A stretch of DNA of 5,975 nucleotides from Gammaproteobacteria bacterium (GCA_003526065.1 DQBD01000135.1:1-5975), one strand, 5' to 3'. Positions 1-5,870 are shown, counted from the first letter of the stretch. The notes: generated from the sequence alone by a model not told the origin. Numbers and translations are program-made.

Positions 1-443
1 ACGCGGTGGTCGGCATGGGCACCCTCACCCGGCCGCAGGACCTGTCCGCCGCGCGCGACGCCGGCGCGGTGTTCGGCGTGAGCCCCGGGCTCAGTCCGGG
101 CCTTCTGGACGCGGCCGAGGACGGCGGGCTGCCGCTGCTACCGGGCACCATGACGCCATCGGACGTGATGACCGTGCGCGCCGCCGGCCTTCGTGTCTGC
201 AAGCTGTTTCCGGCGGCGGTGGCCGGCGGCCTCGACATGCTGAAGGCCCTGCACGGCCCCTTCCCGGATCAGGTGTTCTGCCCCACCGGCGGCGTCGATG
301 TGGCCACCGCGCCCGCTTACCTGGCGCAGCCCAACGTCGCCTGTGTCGGCGGCTCCTGGGTGGCGCCCAAGGCCCTGGTGCAGGCCGGCGACTGGGCGGC
401 CATCACCGCCCTGGCCGCGGCCGCGCAGCGGTTGCGCGGCTGA
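1..443 (+). CDS. eda: KDPG aldolase (2-dehydro-3-deoxy-phosphogluconate aldolase), 5' end missing
   Basis: Class I aldolase that splits 2-keto-3-deoxy-6-phosphogluconate into pyruvate and glyceraldehyde 3-phosphate, the last step of the Entner-Doudoroff pathway in the cytoplasm. The reading frame is already open at position 3, so the gene begins outside the window; the GTG at 6 is an internal valine codon. The visible 146 residues contain the family's VGMGT turn, SPGL, LLPGTMTPSD, the CKLFPA motif with the Schiff-base lysine codon at 201-203, CPTGGV (phosphate binding) and VGGSW. Compared with E. coli Eda (213 residues, lysine 133), about 67 N-terminal residues are missing, including the glutamate general base. 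The end of the protein is normal. It converges with the UbiD-family gene, leaving only 12 bases between the two stop codons. A related KDPGal aldolase acting on galactonate is possible, since the two cannot be told apart here. Confidence 0.93.
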   Translation, partial: AVVGMGTLTRPQDLSAARDAGAVFGVSPGLSPGLLDAAEDGGLPLLPGTMTPSDVMTVRAAGLRVCKLFPAAVAGGLDMLKALHGPFPDQVFCPTGGVDVATAPAYLAQPNVACVGGSWVAPKALVQAGDWAAITALAAAAQRLRG

Positions 444-455
444 ACCGCTGCCGTC

Positions 456-2066
456 TCAGCTCAGCTTGCGCCGCTGCCCGGCCTGTTTTTCACCGGTGAG
501 GTAGTAGTCCCCCCGCACCGCCAGGTCGGCTTCCTCGGTCTCCTCGGCCGACCAGTGGCCCAGGTTGTAGCCATACCAGGGCGTGCGCAGCTTCAGTTCC
601 GGCAACCCCAGCTCCTGCCACAGCTGGACGGCGTCTTCCATGAACGCCTGTCGCGGCAGGGAAACCGGTGGGTACGGCCAGTCGCGCGTGGCGTCGATCA
701 GCAACCCGGACATGCGCGGCTTCTCGCCGGTCAGGCCACGGTTGGCGCCCGGCGGCGCGATGGACGGGTCCAGCGGCATCAACGGGATGTCCACCACACG
801 CACGTCGCGATGCGGCTGCATGGCGTAGGACAGCGCCCAGTAGATGGCGCCCGGGTCGTGAATGTCGACGTCCTCGTCGACCACCACGGCAACCTTGCCG
901 ACGAATTTCTTGGCCAGGTGATCGAGGACGCGCTGACCGTCGTCGTCGTTCTGACGGCGGATGCGCACCAGGCACACGCCGAACGCCCCCGACGCTTCCG
1001 GGTAGTGCACCTCCAGCACGTTGTCGAAGCCGCCGTCCTTGAGGTAGTCGAAACAGGCCGCCTCCCAGCCGATACCGCGGATCTTGGACGACTCGCTGGG
1101 CGGAAACTGTGAAAGAAACGCCTGGTAGATCGGCTGCTTGCGCATGGTGATTGCCGTGACTTCCATGAACCAGGAGTAGTCACGCGCCGCCATGTAGCCG
1201 GGAAACTCGCCGAACGGCCCCTCCATTTCCTGCAGATCGGTCGGCACGAAGCCCTCGACCACGATCTGCGCCTGGGCCGGTACCAGCAGGTCGTGCGACA
1301 CGCACCGCACCAGCTCCAGCGCGTGTCCGGCCAGGCCGCCGGCCACGTCGTACTCGCACACGTCGTTGGGCAGGCGTGTGACGGCGGTGTAGGACACCGC
1401 CGGGGGCACGCCAATGACGATGGCGGCCGGCATCCTGGCGTGCCCGCGCTCGCGCCACAGCTCGATGTGCCGGCGCATGCCCCAGCCCGGCGAGGCCGGA
1501 TACACACCGATTCGCTGCTCGGACTTGACCATGCCGCGGTAGTTGCCGACGTTGTGCAGGCCGGTGTCCGGGTCCTTGCTGACCCAGTGCGAGGCGGTGG
1601 TGTACGGCGCGTTGTCGAACCCGGGGGTCGAAATGGGAATCGGCAGGCGCGACAGGCAGCGTTCGCGCAGGTCATCGCCGCGCAGGATCTGCTCGTGAAC
1701 CGGGCCGCTGTCGACCAGCTTCGGCGCGATCGGATTGGCCTGCGCGTGCTCCCAGCGGCGCGGAATCTCCTCCACCGTGCACTGCAGCCCCAGGGCGTAG
1801 ATGTCGGACGAGCCGGCCATGGCGCACAGCACCAGCGGCATGTCATACGGGCGGCCCTTGGCGTCGGTGATGTTCTCGAACAGCCAGGCCTTGCGGTCCT
1901 TCTCTTCCAGGCCGCGGAACTGCAGGCGCACCAGCGGATGCATCTGCGTGTCCTTGTCGATTGGCCGGCTGACGCGTTGCAGCTTGCCGGCCTGCTCCAG
2001 CGCGGCGATGTATTCGTTCAGGTCGCGGTAGTAGCCGGACGGCAGCTGTGCGGCGACAGTGGCCAT
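456..2066 (-). CDS. UbiD-family prenylated-FMN-dependent (de)carboxylase
   Basis: A 536-residue cytoplasmic enzyme of the UbiD superfamily, which reversibly decarboxylates aromatic or alpha,beta-unsaturated acids using prenylated FMN. Key family residues are all recognisable: N172/R177 in HNVGNYRG (cofactor contact and the catalytic Arg corresponding to R173 of Fdc1), H200 in RRHIELW and E238 in CEYDVAGG (metal and cofactor ligands), and the E282-x4-E287 pair in EGPFGEFPGY, matching E277 and E282 of Fdc1. A DEDVDIHD segment lies at 397-404. The C-terminus is an extension with a WYGYNLGHW motif near 497-505. Length is normal to slightly long for the family. The start is set by GAGGAG at 2074-2079, seven bases before the ATG. 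No UbiX-type prenyltransferase lies in the window, so cofactor must come from elsewhere. The clade does not look like classical ubiquinone UbiD; a catabolic aromatic-acid or aryl-CoA substrate is my inference, and the actual substrate is unknown. Confidence 0.92.
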   Translation of the reverse strand: MATVAAQLPSGYYRDLNEYIAALEQAGKLQRVSRPIDKDTQMHPLVRLQFRGLEEKDRKAWLFENITDAKGRPYDMPLVLCAMAGSSDIYALGLQCTVEEIPRRWEHAQANPIAPKLVDSGPVHEQILRGDDLRERCLSRLPIPISTPGFDNAPYTTASHWVSKDPDTGLHNVGNYRGMVKSEQRIGVYPASPGWGMRRHIELWRERGHARMPAAIVIGVPPAVSYTAVTRLPNDVCEYDVAGGLAGHALELVRCVSHDLLVPAQAQIVVEGFVPTDLQEMEGPFGEFPGYMAARDYSWFMEVTAITMRKQPIYQAFLSQFPPSESSKIRGIGWEAACFDYLKDGGFDNVLEVHYPEASGAFGVCLVRIRRQNDDDGQRVLDHLAKKFVGKVAVVVDEDVDIHDPGAIYWALSYAMQPHRDVRVVDIPLMPLDPSIAPPGANRGLTGEKPRMSGLLIDATRDWPYPPVSLPRQAFMEDAVQLWQELGLPELKLRTPWYGYNLGHWSAEETEEADLAVRGDYYLTGEKQAGQRRKLS

Positions 2067-2073
2067 GGCGTTT

Positions 2074-2079
2074 CTCCTC
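2074..2079 (-). promoter_or_regulatory. Ribosome binding site of the UbiD-family gene
   Basis: On the minus strand GAGGAG precedes the ATG at 2066 by seven bases, a strong Shine-Dalgarno match that fixes the start. Confidence 0.8.
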
Positions 2080-2100
2080 GGGCTTCACGGCGTGCCCGGC

Positions 2101-2130
2101 AGCGTAGCCGCCGCCCGACCGTACGGTCAA
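2101..2130 (-). promoter_or_regulatory. Candidate promoter with overlapping palindromic operator for the UbiD-family gene
   Basis: On the minus strand TTGACC (2130-2125) could serve as a -35 box, followed after 18 bases by TACGCT (2106-2101) as a weak -10. A perfect 12-base palindrome, GACCGTACGGTC (2117-2128), overlaps the -35 box and spacer. Palindromes of this GACCG-N2-CGGTC form are typical of TetR-family operators such as the NemR box, and binding here would block RNA polymerase. The element overlaps the stop codon of the upstream photolyase fragment. The palindrome is seen directly; the promoter and the regulator family are inferences, and no regulator gene is in the window. Confidence 0.45.
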
Positions 2131-2888
2131 TCAGGTGTCTGCTGCCGGCTTGCCGCAGCGCGCACCTGCGCGTAGGCGGACAGTGCCGCCTGACGGCCGG
2201 CCGCCAGGTCCACGATTGGCCACGGGTAGGTTTCACCCAGCCGCACACCCGCCGCCTGGCGCTCCGACTCCGGCGCCTGCCACGGTGCGTGCACGTGGCG
2301 CTTGGGCAGGCGTGCCAGTTCCGGCACCCAGCGACGCACGTAGTCCCCTTCGGGGTCGAACTTCCTGCCCTGAACGACCGGATTGAAAACGCGGAAGTAC
2401 GGCGCGGCATCCGCGCCGCAGCCGGCCACCCACTGCCAGTTCTGGCTGTTGCTGGCGAGGTCCGCGTCCAGCAGCGTGTCCCAGAACCAGCGCGCGCCGG
2501 CCTGCCAGGGCTGCCGCAGGTGCTTGGTCAGGAACGAGGCAGTGATCATGCGCACGCGGTTGTGCATGAAGCCGGTGTGCCACAGTTCGCGCATGCCCGC
2601 GTCCACCAGCGGTATTCCGGTGCGCCCGCGCTGCCAGGCGCGCAGGTGCTCGGGGTCGTCCTGCCAGGGAAATGCCGCGAAGCGGCCGTCCAGCGGCTCT
2701 TGCGGCAACGTCGGGTAATGCCACAGCAGGTGCGCGCTGAACTCGCGCCAGCCGAGTTCCCGCCGCAGCGCCGCGACCTGGCTGTCCAGTGCGGGTGCCT
2801 GCGCAGCTGCCGCGTCCAGCGCCGCCAGCACCTGCCGTGTGGCGTCAGAGACGAGCCAGTCCGGCTGGCCGAGATCAGTCCGACTCAT
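2127..2888 (-). CDS. phr: DNA photolyase C-terminal (FAD) domain fused in frame to a foreign N-terminus
   Basis: From about residue 18 on, this 253-residue frame matches the helical FAD-binding domain of class I CPD photolyases, which repair UV-induced pyrimidine dimers with blue light. Visible features are RELGWREF (E44 and W47, equivalents of E. coli E274 and W277 that contact the dimer), [30 protein letters not shown] (N110), NSQNWQW and RVFNP. The electron-transfer tryptophans are all present (W75, W128, W151 for E. coli W306, W359, W382). N147, the equivalent of N378, favours a photolyase over a cryptochrome. The whole N-terminal antenna domain, roughly 200 residues or more, is absent. 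In its place stand about 17 residues that look like the start of a CCA-adding enzyme. The ATG at 2888 (another at 2891) overlaps the upstream stop and belongs to that other gene. The product is probably an assembly chimera rather than a real protein. The stop lies 60 bases before the UbiD-family start, so co-transcription in the source genome is possible. Confidence 0.85.
   Translation of the reverse strand: MSRTDLGQPDWLVSDATRQVLAALDAAAAQAPALDSQVAALRRELGWREFSAHLLWHYPTLPQEPLDGRFAAFPWQDDPEHLRAWQRGRTGIPLVDAGMRELWHTGFMHNRVRMITASFLTKHLRQPWQAGARWFWDTLLDADLASNSQNWQWVAGCGADAAPYFRVFNPVVQGRKFDPEGDYVRRWVPELARLPKRHVHAPWQAPESERQAAGVRLGETYPWPIVDLAAGRQAALSAYAQVRAAASRQQTPD
2811..2840. other. Probable junction between two unrelated genomes
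   Basis: Read on the minus strand this stretch encodes [10 protein letters not shown]. Sequence to its right fits an alphaproteobacterial operon, while sequence to its left fits a photolyase that is missing its first half. The segment itself would suit either family at this point (photolyases have SPRQ-V at the same place), so it is the likely shared sequence through which the two were joined. Base composition is visibly more GC-rich on the left. The exact break cannot be placed within the segment. Confidence 0.65.
2811..2888 (-). pseudogene. N-terminal remnant of a CCA-adding tRNA nucleotidyltransferase gene
   Basis: The first 27 codons from ATG 2888 read [17 protein letters not shown] and then [10 protein letters not shown]. 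Alphaproteobacterial CCA-adding enzymes (PcnB/Cca family, which complete the 3' end of tRNAs) typically begin with a W-[IL]-x(2-3)-AT-x-x-V-x-x-x-L pattern, followed by a GG-x-A-x-FVGG-x-VR nucleotidyltransferase motif. Here the pattern stops just before that motif and photolyase sequence follows. The place fits: in alphaproteobacteria a NudL-type Nudix gene and a DUF6111 gene are often found beside this enzyme, and the start overlaps the DUF6111 stop by 14 bases as in a coupled operon. Only about 25 residues support the call, so the identification rests on pattern and context recalled from memory. Confidence 0.5.
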
Positions 2889-3294
2889 CATCGCTCGCTG
2901 TGGGAACTTCCTCAGCCTCGATCTCAATCTGCGGCGCGCCCTCGGGCGGGCGCGGCTCAGGGTCGGAAACACCTTCGGCGGCATTGCCCGGGGTTTCGGT
3001 CTTGGGCGCGCCGACATGGGTCAGGTCGCGCTCGCACGGGACGGTGCGCTGGGGAATGAGCACGCCATTCTCATAGCGCGGCGGCTCGATGCACAGGTCG
3101 CGTTCCTTGGTTTCCTGCGAGGCCATGAAGGCCCAGCCGGCCAGCGTCAGCAGGGCGCCGGCCCCGAACAGGAGATTGATCGGCCAGGTCTTGCGCCCGT
3201 CGGCTTCGGCATCGGTCACCAGCAGGCGGTAGATTGCATAGGCCAGAAATGGCAGCAAAAACAGGATAAGCTGGATGACAACAGTGCGCGCCAA
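2875..3294 (-). CDS. DUF6111-like small membrane protein
   Basis: A 139-residue protein with two predicted membrane helices (about residues 5-26, rich in [11 protein letters not shown], and 39-58) joined by a short charged loop. [12 protein letters not shown] segment follows at 71-81. This layout matches the small DUF6111 proteins of alphaproteobacteria, whose function is unknown. Unlike the family as I recall it, there is a long proline- and glutamate-rich acidic tail (about residues 90-139) ending in ASDDESD. I chose the TTG start at 3294 because GAGGAG (3304-3309) sits nine bases upstream and the family normally begins right before the first helix. The longer alternative from ATG 3345 would overlap the Nudix gene by 38 bases and lacks a good ribosome binding site. 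The Nudix stop codon lies within the ribosome binding region and this gene's own stop overlaps the next start, so translation is probably coupled. It is likely an inner-membrane protein. Confidence 0.75.
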   Translation of the reverse strand: MARTVVIQLILFLLPFLAYAIYRLLVTDAEADGRKTWPINLLFGAGALLTLAGWAFMASQETKERDLCIEPPRYENGVLIPQRTVPCERDLTHVGAPKTETPGNAAEGVSDPEPRPPEGAPQIEIEAEEVPTASDDESD

Positions 3295-3307
3295 TTTGGA
3301 CGTCTCC

Positions 3308-3955
3308 TCAACTTCGGCGGCTCTGTATGTCCGCGTCTCCGCCATAAAGTTCCAGATATAGTGCGCGGATAATACCCGCAGTCACCCCCCAGATGCGAAA
3401 GCCGCCATGCGGCATCTGGTAGTAATGGCGTGTCTGGCCACGCCAGACGCCCGACTGGCGGTCATGGTTTTCCGGATTGAACAGGAAGTCGAGCGGGGTC
3501 TCGAAGACGGCAGCAACCTCGGTTTCGCATGGCGCGGCCTGGAAATCCCGCGGCAGGACGCCGAGGACAGGCACGATGCGAAAGCCCGTACCGGTGATAT
3601 AGGGCGCGCCGCGCGCGATGATATCGACAGAGGCCGGATCGACGCCAACTTCCTCATGCGCCTCGCGCAGGGCCGCCTCGACCTCATCGTCGTCGGAGGG
3701 ATCGACCTTGCCGCCGGGAAACGCGACCTGGCCGGGATGGGCATCCATGGTGTCAGGGCGCTGGGTCAGCAGCGCGGTCGGGCCCTCGGCGCGTGGAATC
3801 AGGCCGACCAGGACAGCCGCCGAGCGAATCGCCTGGATCTGCGCATCTGTCAGAAACTCCAGGTCGCCGCCTTCCGGCAGGCGCGCGGGGCCGGTCACAG
3901 GATCCAGGCGGGTTCGCGCACGCGCGATCAGGTCATCCAGGGTGGTAAAGCTCAT
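3308..3955 (-). CDS. NudL-type Nudix hydrolase (putative CoA pyrophosphatase)
   Basis: A 215-residue cytoplasmic Nudix hydrolase. Residues 62-82 carry the UPF0035/NudL signature (LLTQR, then H73-x-GQVAFPGGK) that separates CoA and acyl-CoA pyrophosphatases from other Nudix enzymes. The Nudix box follows, with REAHEEVGV at 97-105 supplying the metal-binding glutamates. The spacing from the glycine to the RE pair is one residue longer than the canonical box, as in E. coli NudL. The expected reaction is cleavage of CoA to 3',5'-ADP and 4'-phosphopantetheine; activity on this substrate is inferred. Length is typical. It lies 75 bases downstream of tig in the same direction, and its stop sits in the ribosome binding site of the DUF6111 gene. 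The start ATG has no clear Shine-Dalgarno and is preceded by a perfect hairpin that includes its first two bases, so translation may be controlled there. Confidence 0.9.
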   Translation of the reverse strand: MSFTTLDDLIARARTRLDPVTGPARLPEGGDLEFLTDAQIQAIRSAAVLVGLIPRAEGPTALLTQRPDTMDAHPGQVAFPGGKVDPSDDDEVEAALREAHEEVGVDPASVDIIARGAPYITGTGFRIVPVLGVLPRDFQAAPCETEVAAVFETPLDFLFNPENHDRQSGVWRGQTRHYYQMPHGGFRIWGVTAGIIRALYLELYGGDADIQSRRS

Positions 3956-3986
3956 CGCGCGCCATGTAGGGGGGATGGCGCGCGAT
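3954..3986 (-). promoter_or_regulatory. Perfect 12-bp hairpin at the start codon of the Nudix gene
   Basis: ATCGCGCGCCAT (3954-3965) and ATGGCGCGCGAT (3975-3986) are exact inverted copies with a nine-base loop, GTAGGGGGG on the plus strand. In the minus-strand transcript the stem takes in the first two bases of the Nudix ATG and covers the region where a ribosome binding site should be. There is no T-run after it, so it is not a standard intrinsic terminator for tig. It could limit translation of the Nudix gene or shield the 3' end of a tig transcript. Structure is seen; role is inferred. Confidence 0.6.
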
Positions 3987-4030
3987 GTCGATTGCTTGAA
4001 TGTAAGTGGCGCGGAGCGCCGGACCGGTCG

Positions 4031-5380
4031 CTAGAGCGAATCCAGCCCTTCATCCTCGGCGAACAGCTCGTCCTTGGAGACGGTGGTTTCGTTCACCGTG
4101 GCGATCGCCAGGATGTGGTCGACGACCTTGTCTTCATAGATCGGCGCGCGCAGCTGGGCCATGGCGTCGGGGTTCTTCTGGAAGAACTCCACCACCTGGC
4201 GTTCCTGGCCCGGGAATTTGCGGGCCTCGGCGATCAGCGCCTGCTGGACTTCCTGTTCGGAGATCGTCACTTCCGCCTTGCGGCCGATTTCGGCGAGCAC
4301 CAGGCCGAGGCGCACGCGGCGCGCGGCAATGCGCTGATACTCTTCTTTCAGTTCGTCTTCGGGCTTGTTTGCTTCTTCCTCGTCGAGGCGGCCTGCTTCC
4401 TTTTCCTGCTCGAACTGGGCCCAGATCTGGTTGAACTCCTGGTTCACCATGCCGGCGGGCAGTTCGAAATCGTGCGCCTTGTCGAGGGCGTCCAGCAGCT
4501 TGCGCTTGGCCTTGGCGCGCGAGGCACCGTCATATTCGCCGCGGATCTGCTGGGTCATCAGGTCCTTGAGCTGTTCCAGGCTTTCCAGGCCGAGGCCTGT
4601 GGCGAATTCCTCGTCGACTTCCGGCGTCTGGGGCGCGCGCACCTCTTCCACCTTCACCTCGAACACGGCTTCCTTGCCGGCGAGATTGGGGGCCGAATAG
4701 TCTTCCGGGAAGGTGACGTTGAGGTCTTTTTCCTCACCGGCCTTCACGCCGACAAGCTGTTCCTCGAAGCCCGGGATGAAACGGCCCTGGCCGATCACCA
4801 CCGTGGCGCCCTCGGCCGAGCCGCCTTCGAAAGCCTCGCCGTCGATCTTGCCGACAAAGTCGATCACGACCGCATCACCGTCGCGGGCCTTGGCGGTCTT
4901 GCCGCGCGGCTCGTACTTCATGTTCTGCTCGGCGAGCTTGCCCAGCGCTTCCTCGATTTCCTCGTCCGGGATCTCGGCAACGGGGCGCTCGATTTCCAGC
5001 GTGGCCGGGTCGACCGGCTCGAATTCCGGCATCACGTCGAGATGCATTTCATAGGCGAGGTCGGCCTTGCCCTCGATGACATCGTCAATCTCGCCTTCCA
5101 GGTGGATGTGCGGCTGGCTGGCCGGGCGCACCTGGGCGTCCTCGATCGCCTTTTCGTTGGTTTCCTTGACCAGGTTGTCGATCATCTCGCCCATCAGCGA
5201 CTTGCCGAACATCTTCTTGATGTGGGACGGCGGCACCTTGCCGGGGCGGAACCCCTTCAGGCGCATCTGCGGCTGGATTTCCTTGATCCGGGCATCGAGC
5301 TTCTGGGAAAGCTCGTTCTGGGTGACGCGGATCTGATAGGAACGGCTGAGGCCTTCGACCTTGGTCTCGGTAACTTCCAT
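4031..5380 (-). CDS. tig: Trigger factor, ribosome-bound chaperone and peptidyl-prolyl isomerase
   Basis: A 449-residue chaperone that binds at the ribosomal exit tunnel and shields new chains. The N-terminal ribosome-binding domain (about 1-115) has the signature GFRPGKVP at 43-50, which docks on ribosomal protein L23. The FKBP-type prolyl isomerase domain (about 155-245) shows DGDAVVIDFVGKIDGE, VVIGQGRFIPGFEEQLVG and VTFPEDY. The helical C-terminal domain includes MVNQEFNQIWAQFEQ (311-325) and ends in an acidic tail. Length fits the family (432 in E. coli, commonly longer in alphaproteobacteria). The ATG at 5380 matches the conserved N-terminus, though its ribosome binding site is weak (AGAGAG very close, AAGGA about 12 bases away). 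In many bacteria clpP and clpX follow tig; here a Nudix gene follows instead. The leader carries palindromes described separately. Confidence 0.97.
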   Translation of the reverse strand: MEVTETKVEGLSRSYQIRVTQNELSQKLDARIKEIQPQMRLKGFRPGKVPPSHIKKMFGKSLMGEMIDNLVKETNEKAIEDAQVRPASQPHIHLEGEIDDVIEGKADLAYEMHLDVMPEFEPVDPATLEIERPVAEIPDEEIEEALGKLAEQNMKYEPRGKTAKARDGDAVVIDFVGKIDGEAFEGGSAEGATVVIGQGRFIPGFEEQLVGVKAGEEKDLNVTFPEDYSAPNLAGKEAVFEVKVEEVRAPQTPEVDEEFATGLGLESLEQLKDLMTQQIRGEYDGASRAKAKRKLLDALDKAHDFELPAGMVNQEFNQIWAQFEQEKEAGRLDEEEANKPEDELKEEYQRIAARRVRLGLVLAEIGRKAEVTISEQEVQQALIAEARKFPGQERQVVEFFQKNPDAMAQLRAPIYEDKVVDHILAIATVNETTVSKDELFAEDEGLDSL

Positions 5381-5418
5381 GACTCTCTTTAATCCTTGCT
5401 GAGGCGCAGCAGTTTGGG

Positions 5419-5432
5419 TGTTGCGCGCAACA
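5419..5432. promoter_or_regulatory. 14-base perfect palindrome in the tig leader
   Basis: TGTTGCGCGCAACA is self-complementary over its full length and lies about 40 bases upstream of the tig ATG. It could be a dimeric repressor site. I do not recognise the factor. Confidence 0.4.
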
Positions 5433-5468
5433 GTCTTTCCATGCGGCGGGGAACAAAGCGCGGTCTAT

Positions 5469-5508
5469 GTCACAGCCATTTCGGCATGTCCATTCCCCCC
5501 GCTGTGAC
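5469..5508. promoter_or_regulatory. Spaced inverted repeat upstream of tig
   Basis: GTCACAGC (5469-5476) and GCTGTGAC (5501-5508) are exact inverted copies 24 bases apart. The half-sites resemble the TGTGA element of CRP-type sites but face the wrong way and are too far apart for a normal CRP box. This may be a looped operator or a large RNA stem; the function is unknown. Confidence 0.35.
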
Positions 5509-5609
5509 GGGGGCCGAATCTGTCAGATAATCAATGGCGGTTAGGGGTTTTGGGGCTGGAGACTGGTCGAGAAGATACAGGATACCAGAAACTCCCTCAC
5601 TGCCGCCCT

Positions 5610-5688
5610 CCCCCGCGAAAGCGGGGGTCCATGGACAGGCGTGCCATGCTGGAGGAATGGTCCATGAATCCCCGCTTTCGCGGGGATT
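5610..5688. repeat. Head-to-head pair of REP-like palindromic units
   Basis: Unit A (5610-5636) is a 7-bp stem with a GAAA loop (5610-5627), followed by GTCCATGGAC. Unit B (5660-5688) is the same element inverted: its minus-strand core CCCCGCGAAAGCGGGG is identical to A, and the following ten bases match in eight. Unit B folds as a 9-bp stem (5667-5675 with 5680-5688). The two units face each other across about 23 bases, the arrangement of BIME-type elements. Palindromes with this CCCGC-GAAA-GCGGG core recur between genes in several alphaproteobacteria, as I recall. Such units are usually mobilised by RAYT transposases; none is in the window. Confidence 0.7.
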
Positions 5689-5802
5689 AAGCGGCTCTGT
5701 GTGGCAAGCAGCCCTGAGCGCGACCCATGTGAGGGCGTTAGCCCGATACGGGATCAGACAAGGATTCCAATCGCAGCCAAGACAAAGCAGTGAGTCTATT
5801 CT

Positions 5803-5818
5803 TGGGGCTGCCGCCCCA
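5803..5818. repeat. Small GC-rich hairpin
   Basis: TGGGGC (5803-5808) pairs with GCCCCA (5813-5818) around a TGCC loop. It is one of several short dyads in this gap; no T-run follows on either strand. Confidence 0.4.
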
Positions 5819-5828
5819 TTCTCCGCCT

Positions 5829-5854
5829 AAAATCGATCCCCCGGATCGAATTTT
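5829..5854. terminator. Possible bidirectional intrinsic terminator
   Basis: CGATCC (5834-5839) pairs with GGATCG (5843-5848) around CCC. The stem continues through one bulged base into AAAA (5829-5832) paired with TTTT (5851-5854). A T-run therefore ends the stem on both strands. On the minus strand it would lie about 105 bases past the end of the tRNA and could end that transcript; no plus-strand gene precedes it. The stem is short, so the call is tentative. Confidence 0.45.
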
Positions 5855-5855
5855 C

Positions 5856-5870
5856 CCGCGACAAGCGCGG
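5856..5870. repeat. Hairpin resembling a diverged REP unit
   Basis: CCGCG (5856-5860) pairs with CGCGG (5866-5870) around ACAAG. The preceding TC and following AT make it look like a degenerate version of the CCCGC...GCGGG units at 5610-5688. It lies directly beside the possible terminator. Confidence 0.35.

Noticed and set aside
779..1846. Minus-strand open frame of 355 codons
   Set aside because: It is another frame of the UbiD-family gene with an Arg/Ser/Pro-rich product and no recognisable motif.
1293..3059. Plus-strand open frame of 588 codons
   Set aside because: It lies antisense to the UbiD-family gene, the photolyase fragment and the DUF6111 gene, crosses the genome junction, and its Arg/Ala/His-rich product matches no family. 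It is a by-product of high GC content.
3931..3965. Micro-ORF from ATG 3965 overlapping the Nudix start
   Set aside because: It encodes only ten residues (MARDELYHPG), begins within the hairpin arm and has no ribosome binding site, so I do not call it a leader peptide.
3407..5392. Plus-strand open frame of 661 codons
   Set aside because: It runs antisense through both the Nudix gene and tig. Both of those have clear family motifs, so this is a mirror frame.
5469..5508. CRP/FNR-type binding site
   Set aside because: The half-sites TCACA and TGTGA are in the reverse order and are separated far beyond the six-base spacer of a CRP box.
5610..5688. CRISPR array
   Set aside because: There are only two units, in opposite orientation, with no regular spacers and no cas genes.
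5534..5830. Plus-strand open frame of 98 codons upstream of tig
   Set aside because: It reads through both REP-like hairpins (the PSPAKAGVHG type of translation) and has no ribosome binding site or homology that I recognise.
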